From contig CASEMQ010000022.1 of NCBI GenBank assembly GCA_949289005.1, positions 1-63,662 of the forward strand: DNA of 63,662 nt. The letters are read 5' to 3'. The notes under the pieces are model-generated. The model ran no database searches. It saw nothing but the letters and a program-made list of their open reading frames with translations, and was not told the origin of the DNA. The DNA comes from an uncultured Lentisphaeraceae bacterium (GTDB lineage: Bacteria > Verrucomicrobiota > Kiritimatiellia > RFP12 > DVOR01). Each line of letters begins with the position of its first letter. Position 1 is the first letter of the stretch. This document shows, in pieces, positions 27,834 through 38,135 of this stretch. Both the position numbers and the translations under genes were made by a program.

Positions 27834-27927
27834 ACACATCCCCCACCCCGCCGCACGGCACACACACGCCGCCCCGCCCCCTGCGCAATTCTATTGACAT
27901 TCTACACGACAGTTGTGAGAAAAATGC

Positions 27928-27956
27928 TTGCGGGGAGCGGCGGGGTTTGCTATAGT
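27928..27956 (+). promoter_or_regulatory. tRNA operon promoter
   Basis: TTGCGG (27928-27933), 17-nt spacer, TATAGT (27951-27956) with TGC before it. It precedes the five-tRNA cluster by 18 nt. Confidence 0.75.
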
Positions 27957-27973
27957 ATGCGGCACTTTGAGGA

Positions 27974-28050
27974 CGGAGCGTAGCGCAGTCTGGTAGCGCG
28001 TTTGGTTCGGGACCAAAAGGTCGAGGGTTCAAATCCCCCCGCTCCGACCA
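27974..28050 (+). tRNA. tRNA-Pro (anticodon CGG)
   Basis: 77 nt including encoded CCA. Acceptor cggagcg/cgctccg, anticodon stem tttgg/ccaaa with loop ttcggga, and T-loop ttcaaat are intact. Reads CCG. Confidence 0.95.
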
Positions 28051-28062
28051 ATGAGTAAAGCC

Positions 28063-28147
28063 GCACCCGTGGTGGAATTGGCAGACACGTAAGATTCAGG
28101 TTCTTATGTTGCGAGACGTGTGGGTTCGAGTCCCACCGGGTGCACCA
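28063..28147 (+). tRNA. tRNA-Leu (anticodon CAG)
   Basis: 85 nt with a long variable arm and encoded CCA. Acceptor gcacccg/cgggtgc, anticodon stem taaga/tctta with loop ttcaggt. Reads CTG. Confidence 0.95.
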
Positions 28148-28161
28148 TACAAGGCTCCTAC

Positions 28162-28236
28162 GCCCCCATCGTCTATCGGCTAGGACACAAGGTTCTCATC
28201 CTTGGAAGAGCGGTCCGACTCCGCTTGGGGGTGCCA
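28162..28236 (+). tRNA. tRNA-Glu (anticodon CTC), copy 1
   Basis: 75 nt, acceptor gccccca/tgggggt with encoded CCA, anticodon stem caagg/ccttg with loop ttctcat. Identical to the copy at 28254-28328; the flanking ctcggag after the CCA is shared too. Confidence 0.95.
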
Positions 28237-28253
28237 CTCGGAGGCTTGTCCAC

Positions 28254-28328
28254 GCCCCCATCGTCTATCGGCTAGGACACAAGGTTCTCATCCTTGGAAG
28301 AGCGGTCCGACTCCGCTTGGGGGTGCCA
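28254..28328 (+). tRNA. tRNA-Glu (anticodon CTC), copy 2
   Basis: Identical 75-nt duplicate of the preceding gene, 92 nt downstream start to start. A recent tandem duplication is the simplest reading. Confidence 0.95.
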
Positions 28329-28331
28329 CTC

Positions 28332-28421
28332 GGAGAGGTGGCAGAGCCTGGTTGAATGCACATGACTCGAAATCATGCGTGCCGCGAGGTACCGGGGGTT
28401 CGAATCCCTCCCTCTCCGCCA
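28332..28421 (+). tRNA. tRNA-Ser (anticodon CGA)
   Basis: 90 nt, long variable arm, acceptor ggagagg/cctctcc, encoded CCA, anticodon stem catga/tcatg with loop ctcgaaa. Reads TCG. Only 3 nt separate it from the second tRNA-Glu. Confidence 0.95.
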
Positions 28422-28448
28422 TTTCAGTGCGTTTCCTCATATTGTTTG

Positions 28449-28473
28449 GCTCACGCTTGCCGTGGGCTTTTTT
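28449..28473 (+). terminator. Terminator of the tRNA cluster
   Basis: gctcacg, cttgc loop, cgtgggc (one G-T pair), then six T. Confidence 0.8.
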
Positions 28474-28740
28474 GTCGTGTCTAGGGGAAGCGTATTTTCG
28501 GGCACGACGTCATTTTGGCGCGGAAGATATACGCGGCGGGAAGCGAGCGACTTGGGCGCGCGTAGCCTTCCACGCTCAAGTCGCGTCTTTGCGTTCCCCA
28601 AACACACCTGCGGTCCTGTCAATGGCAGCGAACCAAAAATCGCACACCCGAATCAGACGAACACTGTTGCCACAGTTCCCAACCAATGGCAATTCGCCGT
28701 CTCCCACCCCGCATAGCAGGCCTCTCCTTTTGGGCACGCA
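28474..28740. other. Noncoding region upstream of the rpoD promoter
   Basis: No gene is seen. A 12-bp stem with one wobble pair (28547-28558 with 28573-28584, 14-nt loop) stands out. The region is less GC-rich than its surroundings and ends in a long A tract. Confidence 0.4.
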
Positions 28741-28800
28741 AAAAAAAAAAACGAAAAAAGCCTTGACGGGGGCGGAACGGTTGTGGTATTTTGGTATAAT
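28741..28800 (+). promoter_or_regulatory. rpoD promoter region with A-tract
   Basis: An A-rich stretch (28739-28759) resembling an UP element precedes TTGACG (28763-28768), an 18-nt spacer and TATTTT (28787-28792). A second, overlapping extended -10 (TGGTATAAT, 28792-28800) lies just downstream. The leader of about 60 nt contains a small hairpin (acactc/gagtgt, 28812-28829) and AAGGAG before the ATG. Confidence 0.75.
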
Positions 28801-28861
28801 AAAGGGGATTGACACTCAAGCGAGAGTGTTTGTTGGTTCGTTTCAAGGAGCGATTCGGATT

Positions 28862-31075
<2,214 letters not shown>

Positions 31076-31192
31076 CCGCCCCGCCTCAGGCGCCGAAAAC
31101 GCCAAACGCCGCCTTGGGGAACGCCACTCCGGCAATTTCCCAAGGTATGCGTGAGGCACGCGCGGGGCGAGGCTGTCGCGCACAGGTTTTGG

Positions 31193-31198
31193 TAGACT
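31193..31198 (+). promoter_or_regulatory. der promoter -10, leaderless arrangement
   Basis: TTTTGGTAGACT gives an extended -10 (TAGACT) whose end is 7 nt before the der ATG. No ribosome binding site is present. Confidence 0.5.
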
Positions 31199-31205
31199 AT
31201 GCCCT

Positions 31206-32762
31206 ATGGAACAGCAAACGAACAGAACCATCGCCATCGTGGGGCGGCCCAATGTGGGCAAATCGGCGCTTTTCAACCGGATTGCGCAACGACGCATTGC
31301 CATCGTCCATGACCAAAGCGGCGTGACGCGAGACCGTATCGTGCGCGAGGTGACGTGGGACGACCGGCGATTCCTGCTGATGGACACCGGCGGCATCCGC
31401 CTCTTCGATGGCACGCACGAGAACGATGCCATCGAGATGGCCGTACGCGACCAGGCGGCCGTAGCGCTGACCGATGCGGCGTGCGTCATCCTGGTGGTGG
31501 ACGCGCAAGCGGGACTCCAACCAACGGACGAGGAGGTGGCGCGCCTGGTGCGCAAAGCCGGTCGCGCCTGCTTGGTGGCCGCCAACAAATGCGACCTGCC
31601 AAAGCACGACGTGGCCGCCCACGAGTTCGCCAAACTCGCCTTTCCCGTCTTCCCCATCTCCGCGGCGCATGGGCGTGGCGTGGAGGCGCTGATGGCCGAG
31701 GCATTGAAGGCGCTCCCGCCAGAGACCGAGGCCGAGCGCGCCGCCAAAGCCAAGCCGTTGCGCGTGGCGGTGGTTGGGCGCCCCAACGCCGGTAAGAGCA
31801 GCTACATCAACCGCCTCCTGCGCAGCGATCGCGTCATCGTCAGCGACGTGGCCGGCACCACGCGCGATTGCGTGGACGTGCCCTTCGCCATCGGCACAGG
31901 GCCCACGGCGCGGCGTTACACGTTGGTGGACACCGCAGGTATGCGCCATGTCCACAAAATCGACACCTCAGTGGAGCGTTTCTCCCTCTTCCGCAGCGAG
32001 GAGGCCGTGCGTGAATGCGACGTGGCGGTGCTGGTGCTCGACGCGGAGATTGGCCCCACCACGCAGGACAAGCACATCGCCGCGCTCATCCAACGCGAGG
32101 GCAAAGCCTGCGTGCTCCTGATCAACAAATGGGACGTCGCGCGTGCCCAAGGCCACACCGAGACCGCTGCTCTGGCACACCTGCGCGAGCTCCTCCCCTT
32201 CCTTCGCCACGTCCCCGTCGTCTTCATGAGTGCCCGTGAGGGTTACAACGTCCGTGTCTCCATCGATGCCATTGACCGTGTGGCCGGCAATCAACGCCGC
32301 ACCCTCCCCACGGGCGTCCTCAACCGCACCCTGCTCAACGCGCTCGCACGCATCCAAATGCCCGGCCGCGAAGGCCGCCACCTGCGTTTTCACTACGCCA
32401 CGCAGACGGGCACCAACCCCATCATCGTCCGACTCTTCGTAAACGACGCGCGCCTGGCCACCAAGCCCTTCCAGGACTTCTTGATCCGCACCCTGCGCGA
32501 AGCCTTCGACCTAGAAGGCGCGGCCGTCATCCTCCAATTCCGCAGCCGCGTGCGCCCAGGTGACACCAAGCCCGCCGAGGTCGCGGACGGGATCGCAAAT
32601 GACGCCCCCGACGCCACACCACGCCGCCGCCCCCTTCCCAAACCCCGCGCCAAGCCGAATGCCAAGGGCGCCAAAGGCTCCGCGCGTGGCAAAAACGCCA
32701 AAGGCATCGGCCGTGCCGGCGGCAGCCTAACCCCAAAGTCCCGCCGCCCCAAGCGCAAATGA
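31206..32762 (+). CDS. der: Ribosome-assembly GTPase Der (EngA)
   Basis: 518 aa with two tandem G domains that act in 50S subunit maturation. First G1 GRPNVGKS at residues 13-20, with NKCDLPKHD; second G1 GRPNAGKS near 196-203, with DTAGM and NKWDVARAQ. The C-terminal KH-like domain ends near 455. It is followed by a long basic, Ala/Gly/Lys-rich tail (KPRAKPNAKGAKGSARGKNA), likely for rRNA contact. The helicase gene starts 10 nt later. Confidence 0.95.
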   Translation: MEQQTNRTIAIVGRPNVGKSALFNRIAQRRIAIVHDQSGVTRDRIVREVTWDDRRFLLMDTGGIRLFDGTHENDAIEMAVRDQAAVALTDAACVILVVDAQAGLQPTDEEVARLVRKAGRACLVAANKCDLPKHDVAAHEFAKLAFPVFPISAAHGRGVEALMAEALKALPPETEAERAAKAKPLRVAVVGRPNAGKSSYINRLLRSDRVIVSDVAGTTRDCVDVPFAIGTGPTARRYTLVDTAGMRHVHKIDTSVERFSLFRSEEAVRECDVAVLVLDAEIGPTTQDKHIAALIQREGKACVLLINKWDVARAQGHTETAALAHLRELLPFLRHVPVVFMSAREGYNVRVSIDAIDRVAGNQRRTLPTGVLNRTLLNALARIQMPGREGRHLRFHYATQTGTNPIIVRLFVNDARLATKPFQDFLIRTLREAFDLEGAAVILQFRSRVRPGDTKPAEVADGIANDAPDATPRRRPLPKPRAKPNAKGAKGSARGKNAKGIGRAGGSLTPKSRRPKRK

Positions 32763-32772
32763 GGGCACGGCG

Positions 32773-35724
32773 ATGGCGGACTTGGGCTCGCGTTATCTCA
32801 GCGCCTCGGCGGGCAGCGGCAAGACCTACGCCCTCTCCATGCGCTTCTGCGCGTTGGTGATGGCCGGCGTGCCGCCGGAGGCCATCTGCGCGCTCACCTT
32901 CACCCGCGCCGCCACTCGCGAGATCTTCGCCGCCGTCATCGAACGTTTCCTCGATGGCGATGTAACGGTTCGCCCCGACGGCCTGAGCGCGGAGGCCGCG
33001 CTCGCCAAGATTCTCGAAGCCCTGCCGCGTCTGCAAATCGCCACCATCGATGCCTTCTCCGCGCGCATCGCCAAACTCTTCGCCTACGAACTGGGGCTCG
33101 ACCCCGAGTTTGCCCTCTACGACGCCGGCAACGGCCCCGAGGCGCAGGCCATGCTGCACGAAACCGTCCGCCGCGCCCTCCGCGTCACCCCGAAGGCCTC
33201 CGCCGAGGAATTGCTCGACCGCTTCGACCTCAGCCGATTGGGCGGCGGTGCCGCCACCCGCCTCTCCGAACGCCTTACCAAGGCCGTCGGCGACTACGGC
33301 GCCATCCTGCGCGAACACCCCGAAGGCTGGGGCGACACCTCGCGCCTAGGGCCCCTGCCCGCCTGCCTCGACAGCCGCGAGGCGCGCTTGGGCCGCCTCG
33401 CCACCCTGCGCGACGTGCCCACCGCCACCGTCAAACCGGGGCACGCCACCGCTTATCGCGCGTGGCTCGACTCCTTGGCCATGGACATCGACTCCGTCCG
33501 CGAGCAGAAAACCCGCTGGAAGGATAGCACCCTCGAACGCCTCACCAACGCACGCCAAGGCACTTTCACCTTCCGCAACAAGACCCTCGACCTGGGATCC
33601 ACGGGCACCGCCGCCGCGCGCGACCTCTGGGATGACCTCTTGGGACGCGACCTAGCGCAAACCGCCGAGCACACGCGACGCCTGCGCACAGCGGTGGAGG
33701 CCCTCAACGTCGCCGCGGACGAATTGGCCGACGAAACCGCGCTGCTCACCTTCGACACGCTCACGCGCACCCTCGCCGAGCGCCTCGGCGGCCGTCTCTC
33801 TACCATCGACCCCGATGCCCTCTACGTGGCCTACCGCATGGACACGGCCATCCGCCACCTCATGATCGACGAGTTCCAGGATACGAGCGTCACCCAATGG
33901 CGCGTCCTCGGCAGCCTTGCCGCCGAACTGACCGCCGAGGCAGACGGCACCTTCTTCTATGTGGGCGACGTCAAGCAATCCATCTACGGTTGGCGCGGCG
34001 GCGACGCCACCCTCTTCGGCGACCCCACGCGCGTGCCCGACATCCCCGCCGGCCCGCCACTCTTGGAATCCTACCGTTCCAGCCCCGACCTCATCGCGCT
34101 GATCAATCGCGTCTTCACGCTCACGGAATCGGACATCGCCGCCGCCGAGCCGTGGCAACGCGACGCCTACGACGCCTGGCGAAAAGGCTGGCAAGACCAC
34201 GTGGCCCACCGCCGCGACGCCGGCCTGACGCAAGTCTTCGCCCTGAAAGGCAAAAACCGCGAGGACTGGCTCACGGCCGCCGCCGACACCGTGGCCGCGC
34301 GCTGGCGGGCACTCCGCGGCAAATCCTTGCGCCTGGCCCTCCTCGCCTTCCGAAACAAAGACCTGGAAGAACTTCTCCCCCTCCTGCGGACACGCGGCGT
34401 CGCCTGCGCCATCGACGGCAAACAGCAAGTCGGCGAACTGCCGATGGGCCGCCTGGTCTGCGGTCTGCTCCACTGGCTCGCCGACCCACGCGCCACCCTT
34501 TGGGGCGAAATCGCACGGCGCATAGGCATCGTCCGGGGCGATGACACGGCCACCTTGGCGCACTGGACCCGCCAAATCGCCGAGGGCGGCTACGTGGCCT
34601 GGCTGGACGCCCTCTTCCAAGGCCCCGCACGCGAAGCGCTCGCCGCCCAAGACCGCGAAGCCCTCGAGACCATGCGCTTGGGTCTCGGCACGGTGGACGC
34701 ACGGGGACAGGCAACCCCCGCCGCCGCACGGGCAGCACTCCAAGCCCTCGTCATTCCCTGCGCCGCAGATTCCGACACCCTCAGCCTCATGACCGTCCAC
34801 CACAGCAAAGGCCTCACCTACGACGTCGCCTTCACCCTTCTTTGCGGACAGTGTGGCAACGACCGTGACGTACCCTGCGAGGTCGGCCCCGACTGGGTCT
34901 TGGAGCCCACCGCTCTCAAGGAAACCCGCGCCGCCATCCCCCCGCTCGCCCAAGCCGCGAACCAACGCCTCGCCCAACGTTTCCGCGACGACCTCTGTGG
35001 CCTCTACGTGGCCCTCACCCGCGCCCGCCGCGAACAAATCATCCTCGCCCCCGAAAAAGAAACCCACAACCCCGCCGACCGTGCGTGGCTCCCCTTCCGC
35101 AAACTCGCCGCAGACACCCCCGCCGCCAACCCCAAAGCCCCCGCCACCTGCCTCTACGAAGCCGGCGCCCCCGACTGGTGGCGCGCCGAGCCAGACCGCC
35201 CCGCACCGCCCCAGGCCACAGACGCCATCCCCTGGCGCCCCGCACCAACCCCCGCCCGCGAAGAGACCGAACTCCCCTCCGAACACGCACGCGCCACCAC
35301 CGTCGCCGAATTGCTCGACGACCCTGCCGGCCCCGCACGCGCCTACGGCATCGCCGAACACGCGCGCCTCGCCGCCATCGCCTGGCAGGACAACCCCACA
35401 CGCTTCCCTGAAGTCTTCCTCCGCCCCGACGAACCCTGCGAACTCTGGCGCGAACGCCCCTTCGCCGTCACCCTCAAAACCGGCGGCCGCACGCGCCGCC
35501 TTGCCGGGCAATTCGACCGCGTCCACCTCTTCCCCTCAAGCCGTCGCGCCGTCATCTACGACTTCAAGACCGCCCGCGCCCCCGTCCCCACCCCCGGCCA
35601 CGTCACCCAACTCCGCGACTACCGCCAAGCCCTCGCCGCCCTCACCGGCTACGCCCCCGCCGACATCCGCACCGTCTTGCTCTTCACACGCGCCGGCCGC
35701 GCCGTGGAGGTGCCCGGTGCTTGA
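32773..35724 (+). CDS. UvrD/RecB-family helicase-nuclease (AddA-like)
   Basis: 983 aa. Superfamily 1A helicase motifs in order: Walker A SASAGSGKTYAL (about 10-21), motif Ia FTRAATREI, motif II LMIDEFQDTS (near 363), motif III YVGDVKQSIYGWRGGDA, LLESYRSS, motif V LMTVHHSKGLTYDVAF and motif VI LYVALTRARRE. The C-terminus has a RecB-type nuclease fold (RLAGQFDRVHLF, VIYDFKTA near 928, and Q of TQLRDYRQALA). This layout is that of AddA or RecB, which resect double-strand breaks. No addB, recC or recD is in the window. It is shorter than most AddA proteins. Coupled to rluA. Confidence 0.88.
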   Translation: MADLGSRYLSASAGSGKTYALSMRFCALVMAGVPPEAICALTFTRAATREIFAAVIERFLDGDVTVRPDGLSAEAALAKILEALPRLQIATIDAFSARIAKLFAYELGLDPEFALYDAGNGPEAQAMLHETVRRALRVTPKASAEELLDRFDLSRLGGGAATRLSERLTKAVGDYGAILREHPEGWGDTSRLGPLPACLDSREARLGRLATLRDVPTATVKPGHATAYRAWLDSLAMDIDSVREQKTRWKDSTLERLTNARQGTFTFRNKTLDLGSTGTAAARDLWDDLLGRDLAQTAEHTRRLRTAVEALNVAADELADETALLTFDTLTRTLAERLGGRLSTIDPDALYVAYRMDTAIRHLMIDEFQDTSVTQWRVLGSLAAELTAEADGTFFYVGDVKQSIYGWRGGDATLFGDPTRVPDIPAGPPLLESYRSSPDLIALINRVFTLTESDIAAAEPWQRDAYDAWRKGWQDHVAHRRDAGLTQVFALKGKNREDWLTAAADTVAARWRALRGKSLRLALLAFRNKDLEELLPLLRTRGVACAIDGKQQVGELPMGRLVCGLLHWLADPRATLWGEIARRIGIVRGDDTATLAHWTRQIAEGGYVAWLDALFQGPAREALAAQDREALETMRLGLGTVDARGQATPAAARAALQALVIPCAADSDTLSLMTVHHSKGLTYDVAFTLLCGQCGNDRDVPCEVGPDWVLEPTALKETRAAIPPLAQAANQRLAQRFRDDLCGLYVALTRARREQIILAPEKETHNPADRAWLPFRKLAADTPAANPKAPATCLYEAGAPDWWRAEPDRPAPPQATDAIPWRPAPTPAREETELPSEHARATTVAELLDDPAGPARAYGIAEHARLAAIAWQDNPTRFPEVFLRPDEPCELWRERPFAVTLKTGGRTRRLAGQFDRVHLFPSSRRAVIYDFKTARAPVPTPGHVTQLRDYRQALAALTGYAPADIRTVLLFTRAGRAVEVPGA

Positions 35725-36643
35725 GCTCCGCCCTGCCCCCGAGGCCGTCGGCCTGCGCGTCGACGCTTGGTTGGCCATTCTCTTCCCACGCCTGCCCCAC
35801 ACCCTCCTCCGCCGCGCCTTGGCCGAAGGCATCCTCACCTTGGGCGGCAAACCCTGCGCAAAAGGCGATCGCGTCCGCCCCGGCGCCACCTACCGCCTCC
35901 TCCGCGAGCCCGCCCCACCCATCGGCCCCGAGCCAAACCCCGGCCTCTCCCTCGACCTCCTCCATGCCGAAGGCCCCCTCCTCGCCCTCCGCAAACCCGC
36001 CGGCATGGACTGCCAGCCCAACGACCCCGCCGAACGCGACACCCTCGCCAACGCCCTCCTCGCACGCTTCCCCGAAGTCGCCGGCGTGGGCGACGGCCCC
36101 CTCACCTGCGGCATCCTCCACCGTATCGACCGCGACACCTCCGGCCTCGTCCTCGCCGCACGCGACCAAGCCACCTACACCGCCCTCCGCGCGCAATTCG
36201 CCGCACGCACCGTCCTCAAGCACTACCTCGCCCTCGCCGCCGGCAACCTCCACACCCCCGGCCACCTCGACAACCTCCTCGCGCACAACCCCCGCGCACC
36301 CGGCCGCATGATCGATGCCACCCGCTGGCACGACGCCAAACGCCCCATGCGCGCCATCACCGACTACCGCCCCCTCCGCGCCCTCCGCCTCGCCGGCCGC
36401 CCCTACACGCTCCTCCACGTCACCATCCGCACCGGCGTCACCCACCAAATCCGCGCCCAGCTCGCCTTCGCCGGCCACCCTCTCCTCGGCGACCGCCGCT
36501 ACGGCGGTCCCCTTCTCCCGAACTTCCCACGCCACTTCCTCCACGCCCTCGCCATCGACTGCACCCACCCCACCACCCACGCCCCGCTCCACCTCCAAGC
36601 CCCCCTCACCCCGGACCTCCAAGCCCTTCTCGCCCAACCCTAA
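35717..36643 (+). CDS. RluA-family pseudouridine synthase
   Basis: 308 aa from a GTG at 35717 that overlaps the helicase stop by 8 bp, with GGAGG 7 nt upstream. An N-terminal S4-like RNA-binding region (LRVDAWLAILFPRLPHTLLRRALAEG) and the RluA catalytic core with HRIDRDTSGLVLAARD (catalytic Asp), HYLALAAG and TGVTHQIRAQLAFAGHPLLGDRRYGG. It modifies uridines in rRNA or tRNA; the exact site cannot be read from sequence. One of three RluA-type genes in the window. Confidence 0.92.
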   Translation: MLELRPAPEAVGLRVDAWLAILFPRLPHTLLRRALAEGILTLGGKPCAKGDRVRPGATYRLLREPAPPIGPEPNPGLSLDLLHAEGPLLALRKPAGMDCQPNDPAERDTLANALLARFPEVAGVGDGPLTCGILHRIDRDTSGLVLAARDQATYTALRAQFAARTVLKHYLALAAGNLHTPGHLDNLLAHNPRAPGRMIDATRWHDAKRPMRAITDYRPLRALRLAGRPYTLLHVTIRTGVTHQIRAQLAFAGHPLLGDRRYGGPLLPNFPRHFLHALAIDCTHPTTHAPLHLQAPLTPDLQALLAQP

Positions 36644-36677
36644 CCCCAAAAACACCCCGCCACACACCCAACGCCAC

Positions 36678-36708
36678 AAAAAAACCCGCGGCTCTTTCAA
36701 GCCGCAGG
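36678..36708 (-). terminator. Terminator of the tRNA-Val/tRNA-Pro transcript
   Basis: Minus strand: cctgcggct, 6-nt loop, agccgcggg (one wobble pair), then seven T. Confidence 0.85.
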
Positions 36709-36714
36709 CCAAAA

Positions 36715-36791
36715 TGGTCGGACCGTCGGGATTTGAACCCGAGACCTTTTGCACCCCAAGCAAACGCGCTACCAGGCTGCGCTACGGTCCG
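36715..36791 (-). tRNA. tRNA-Pro (anticodon GGG)
   Basis: 77 nt, acceptor cggaccg/cggtccg, encoded CCA, anticodon stem tttgc/gcaaa with loop ttggggt. Reads CCC/CCT. Confidence 0.95.
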
Positions 36792-36868
36792 TGGTGGGAG
36801 ATACTGGACTCGAACCAGTGACCTTCTGCATGTCAAGCAGACGCTCTAACCAACTGAGCTAATCCCCC
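36792..36868 (-). tRNA. tRNA-Val (anticodon GAC)
   Basis: 77 nt, acceptor gggggat/atctccc with one G-T pair, encoded CCA, anticodon stem tctgc/gcaga with loop ttgacat. Its CCA end abuts the first base of tRNA-Pro with no spacer. Confidence 0.95.
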
Positions 36869-36887
36869 AAGGGATAAAACGCGTGAT

Positions 36888-36917
36888 ATGATACATCATT
36901 CCCACCCTCCCCGTCAA
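36888..36917 (-). promoter_or_regulatory. tRNA-Val/tRNA-Pro promoter
   Basis: Minus strand TTGACG (36912-36917), 18-nt spacer, TATCAT (36888-36893), with the tRNA 19 nt further on. Confidence 0.75.
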
Positions 36918-37123
36918 GCACTTTTCGCCACAATATGGAAAATTGCGCAATGCAGTGAACCGAGGCGAGGCGGGCGTGGCACGCCCTCGGCGTGCCAGAC
37001 GAAACGACGCGGCGCGACCCCAACGCCTTGCCTGTCGATTCGCGCCATCGTTGTGAGACGTGGGACGGAGGCGGTTTCTTTGGGCACACGGGCGAATGCC
37101 TAACCGCCCCGCGGACGATTTGG

Positions 37124-37129
37124 TATACT
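37124..37129 (+). promoter_or_regulatory. trpS operon promoter -10 (extended)
   Basis: TTTGGTATACT: TATACT with TGG directly before it, 25 nt before the trpS ATG. No clear -35. Confidence 0.55.
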
Positions 37130-37154
37130 TGCGGGCAATCACAAGGAGTCGAAT

Positions 37155-38120
37155 ATGCGGATTTTGACAGGCGTGCAGCCCTCGGGGCAACTGCATTGGG
37201 GCAATTATTTCGGCGCGATGAAGCCGATTATCGACACGCAAGGCCAGGGAGAGACCTTTGTCTTCGTGGCGCAATATCACGCCCTCACCACGGTGCACGA
37301 TGCCGAGGCGCTCCGCAAGTCCACGCGCGACGTGGCGCTTGACTTTCTGGCCTGCGGGCTGGATCCGGCGCAGGCGTGCCTGTTCCGCCAGGCCGACGTG
37401 CCGGAGGTGCACGAGCTGGCGTGGTTGCTTTCCGTCGTCACGCCGATGGGGCTGCTGGAGCGGTGCCATTCCTACAAGGACAAGTTGGCGCGCGGGTTGC
37501 CGGCCAGCCACGGGCTTTTTGCCTATCCCGTGCTGATGGCCGCGGACATCCTGCTCTATCGGAGTGACGAGGTGCCTGTGGGGCGCGACCAGAAGCAGCA
37601 TGTGGAGGTGACGCGCGACATCGCCGCCAAGTTCAACCAGACCTTTGGCGTGGAGGTCTTCAAACTCCCCGAGCCGCGCATCGCCGAGAAGGTCGCCGTC
37701 ATCCCCGGGCTTGACGGCCAGAAGATGTCCAAGAGTTACGGCAACACCATCGGCCTCTTCGACGACCCCAAGGAGGTCAAGGCCAAGATTATGCGCATCG
37801 CCACAGACTCCACCCCGCTGGAGGCGCCGAAAAATCCCGACACCTGCCGTGTCTTCGCGCTTTACAAACTCTTCGCCGACGAGGCCGAGACCGAGGCCAT
37901 GCGCCAGAATTACCTTCGCGGCGGCTATGGCTACGGCCACGCCAAGAAGGCGCTCTTCGAGATTTACCAGCGCAAGTTGGCGCCTTTCCGCGAAAGGCGC
38001 GCCTATCTGGTGGCACACCCCGAGGAGGTGGAGGCGACGCTCCGCGCCGGCGCCGAGAAAGCCCGCGCCATCGCCCGCCAAACGCTTGGCGCCGCCCGCC
38101 GCGCCGTCGGCCTGGACTGA
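37155..38120 (+). CDS. trpS: Tryptophan--tRNA ligase
   Basis: 321 aa class I synthetase. The signature is TGVQPSGQLHWGNYFGA (LHWGN replaces HIGH/LHLGN) with KMSKS in GLDGQKMSKSYGNTIGLF. YPVLMAADILLY and VPVGRDQKQHVE complete the tryptophan and ATP sites. AAGGAG stands 6 nt before the ATG. First gene of trpS-hisF-Minf_1886-ung. The leader is too short for a T-box or a leader peptide. Confidence 0.96.
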   Translation: MRILTGVQPSGQLHWGNYFGAMKPIIDTQGQGETFVFVAQYHALTTVHDAEALRKSTRDVALDFLACGLDPAQACLFRQADVPEVHELAWLLSVVTPMGLLERCHSYKDKLARGLPASHGLFAYPVLMAADILLYRSDEVPVGRDQKQHVEVTRDIAAKFNQTFGVEVFKLPEPRIAEKVAVIPGLDGQKMSKSYGNTIGLFDDPKEVKAKIMRIATDSTPLEAPKNPDTCRVFALYKLFADEAETEAMRQNYLRGGYGYGHAKKALFEIYQRKLAPFRERRAYLVAHPEEVEATLRAGAEKARAIARQTLGAARRAVGLD

Positions 38121-38135
38121 CCGGGGGCCCGCCGT

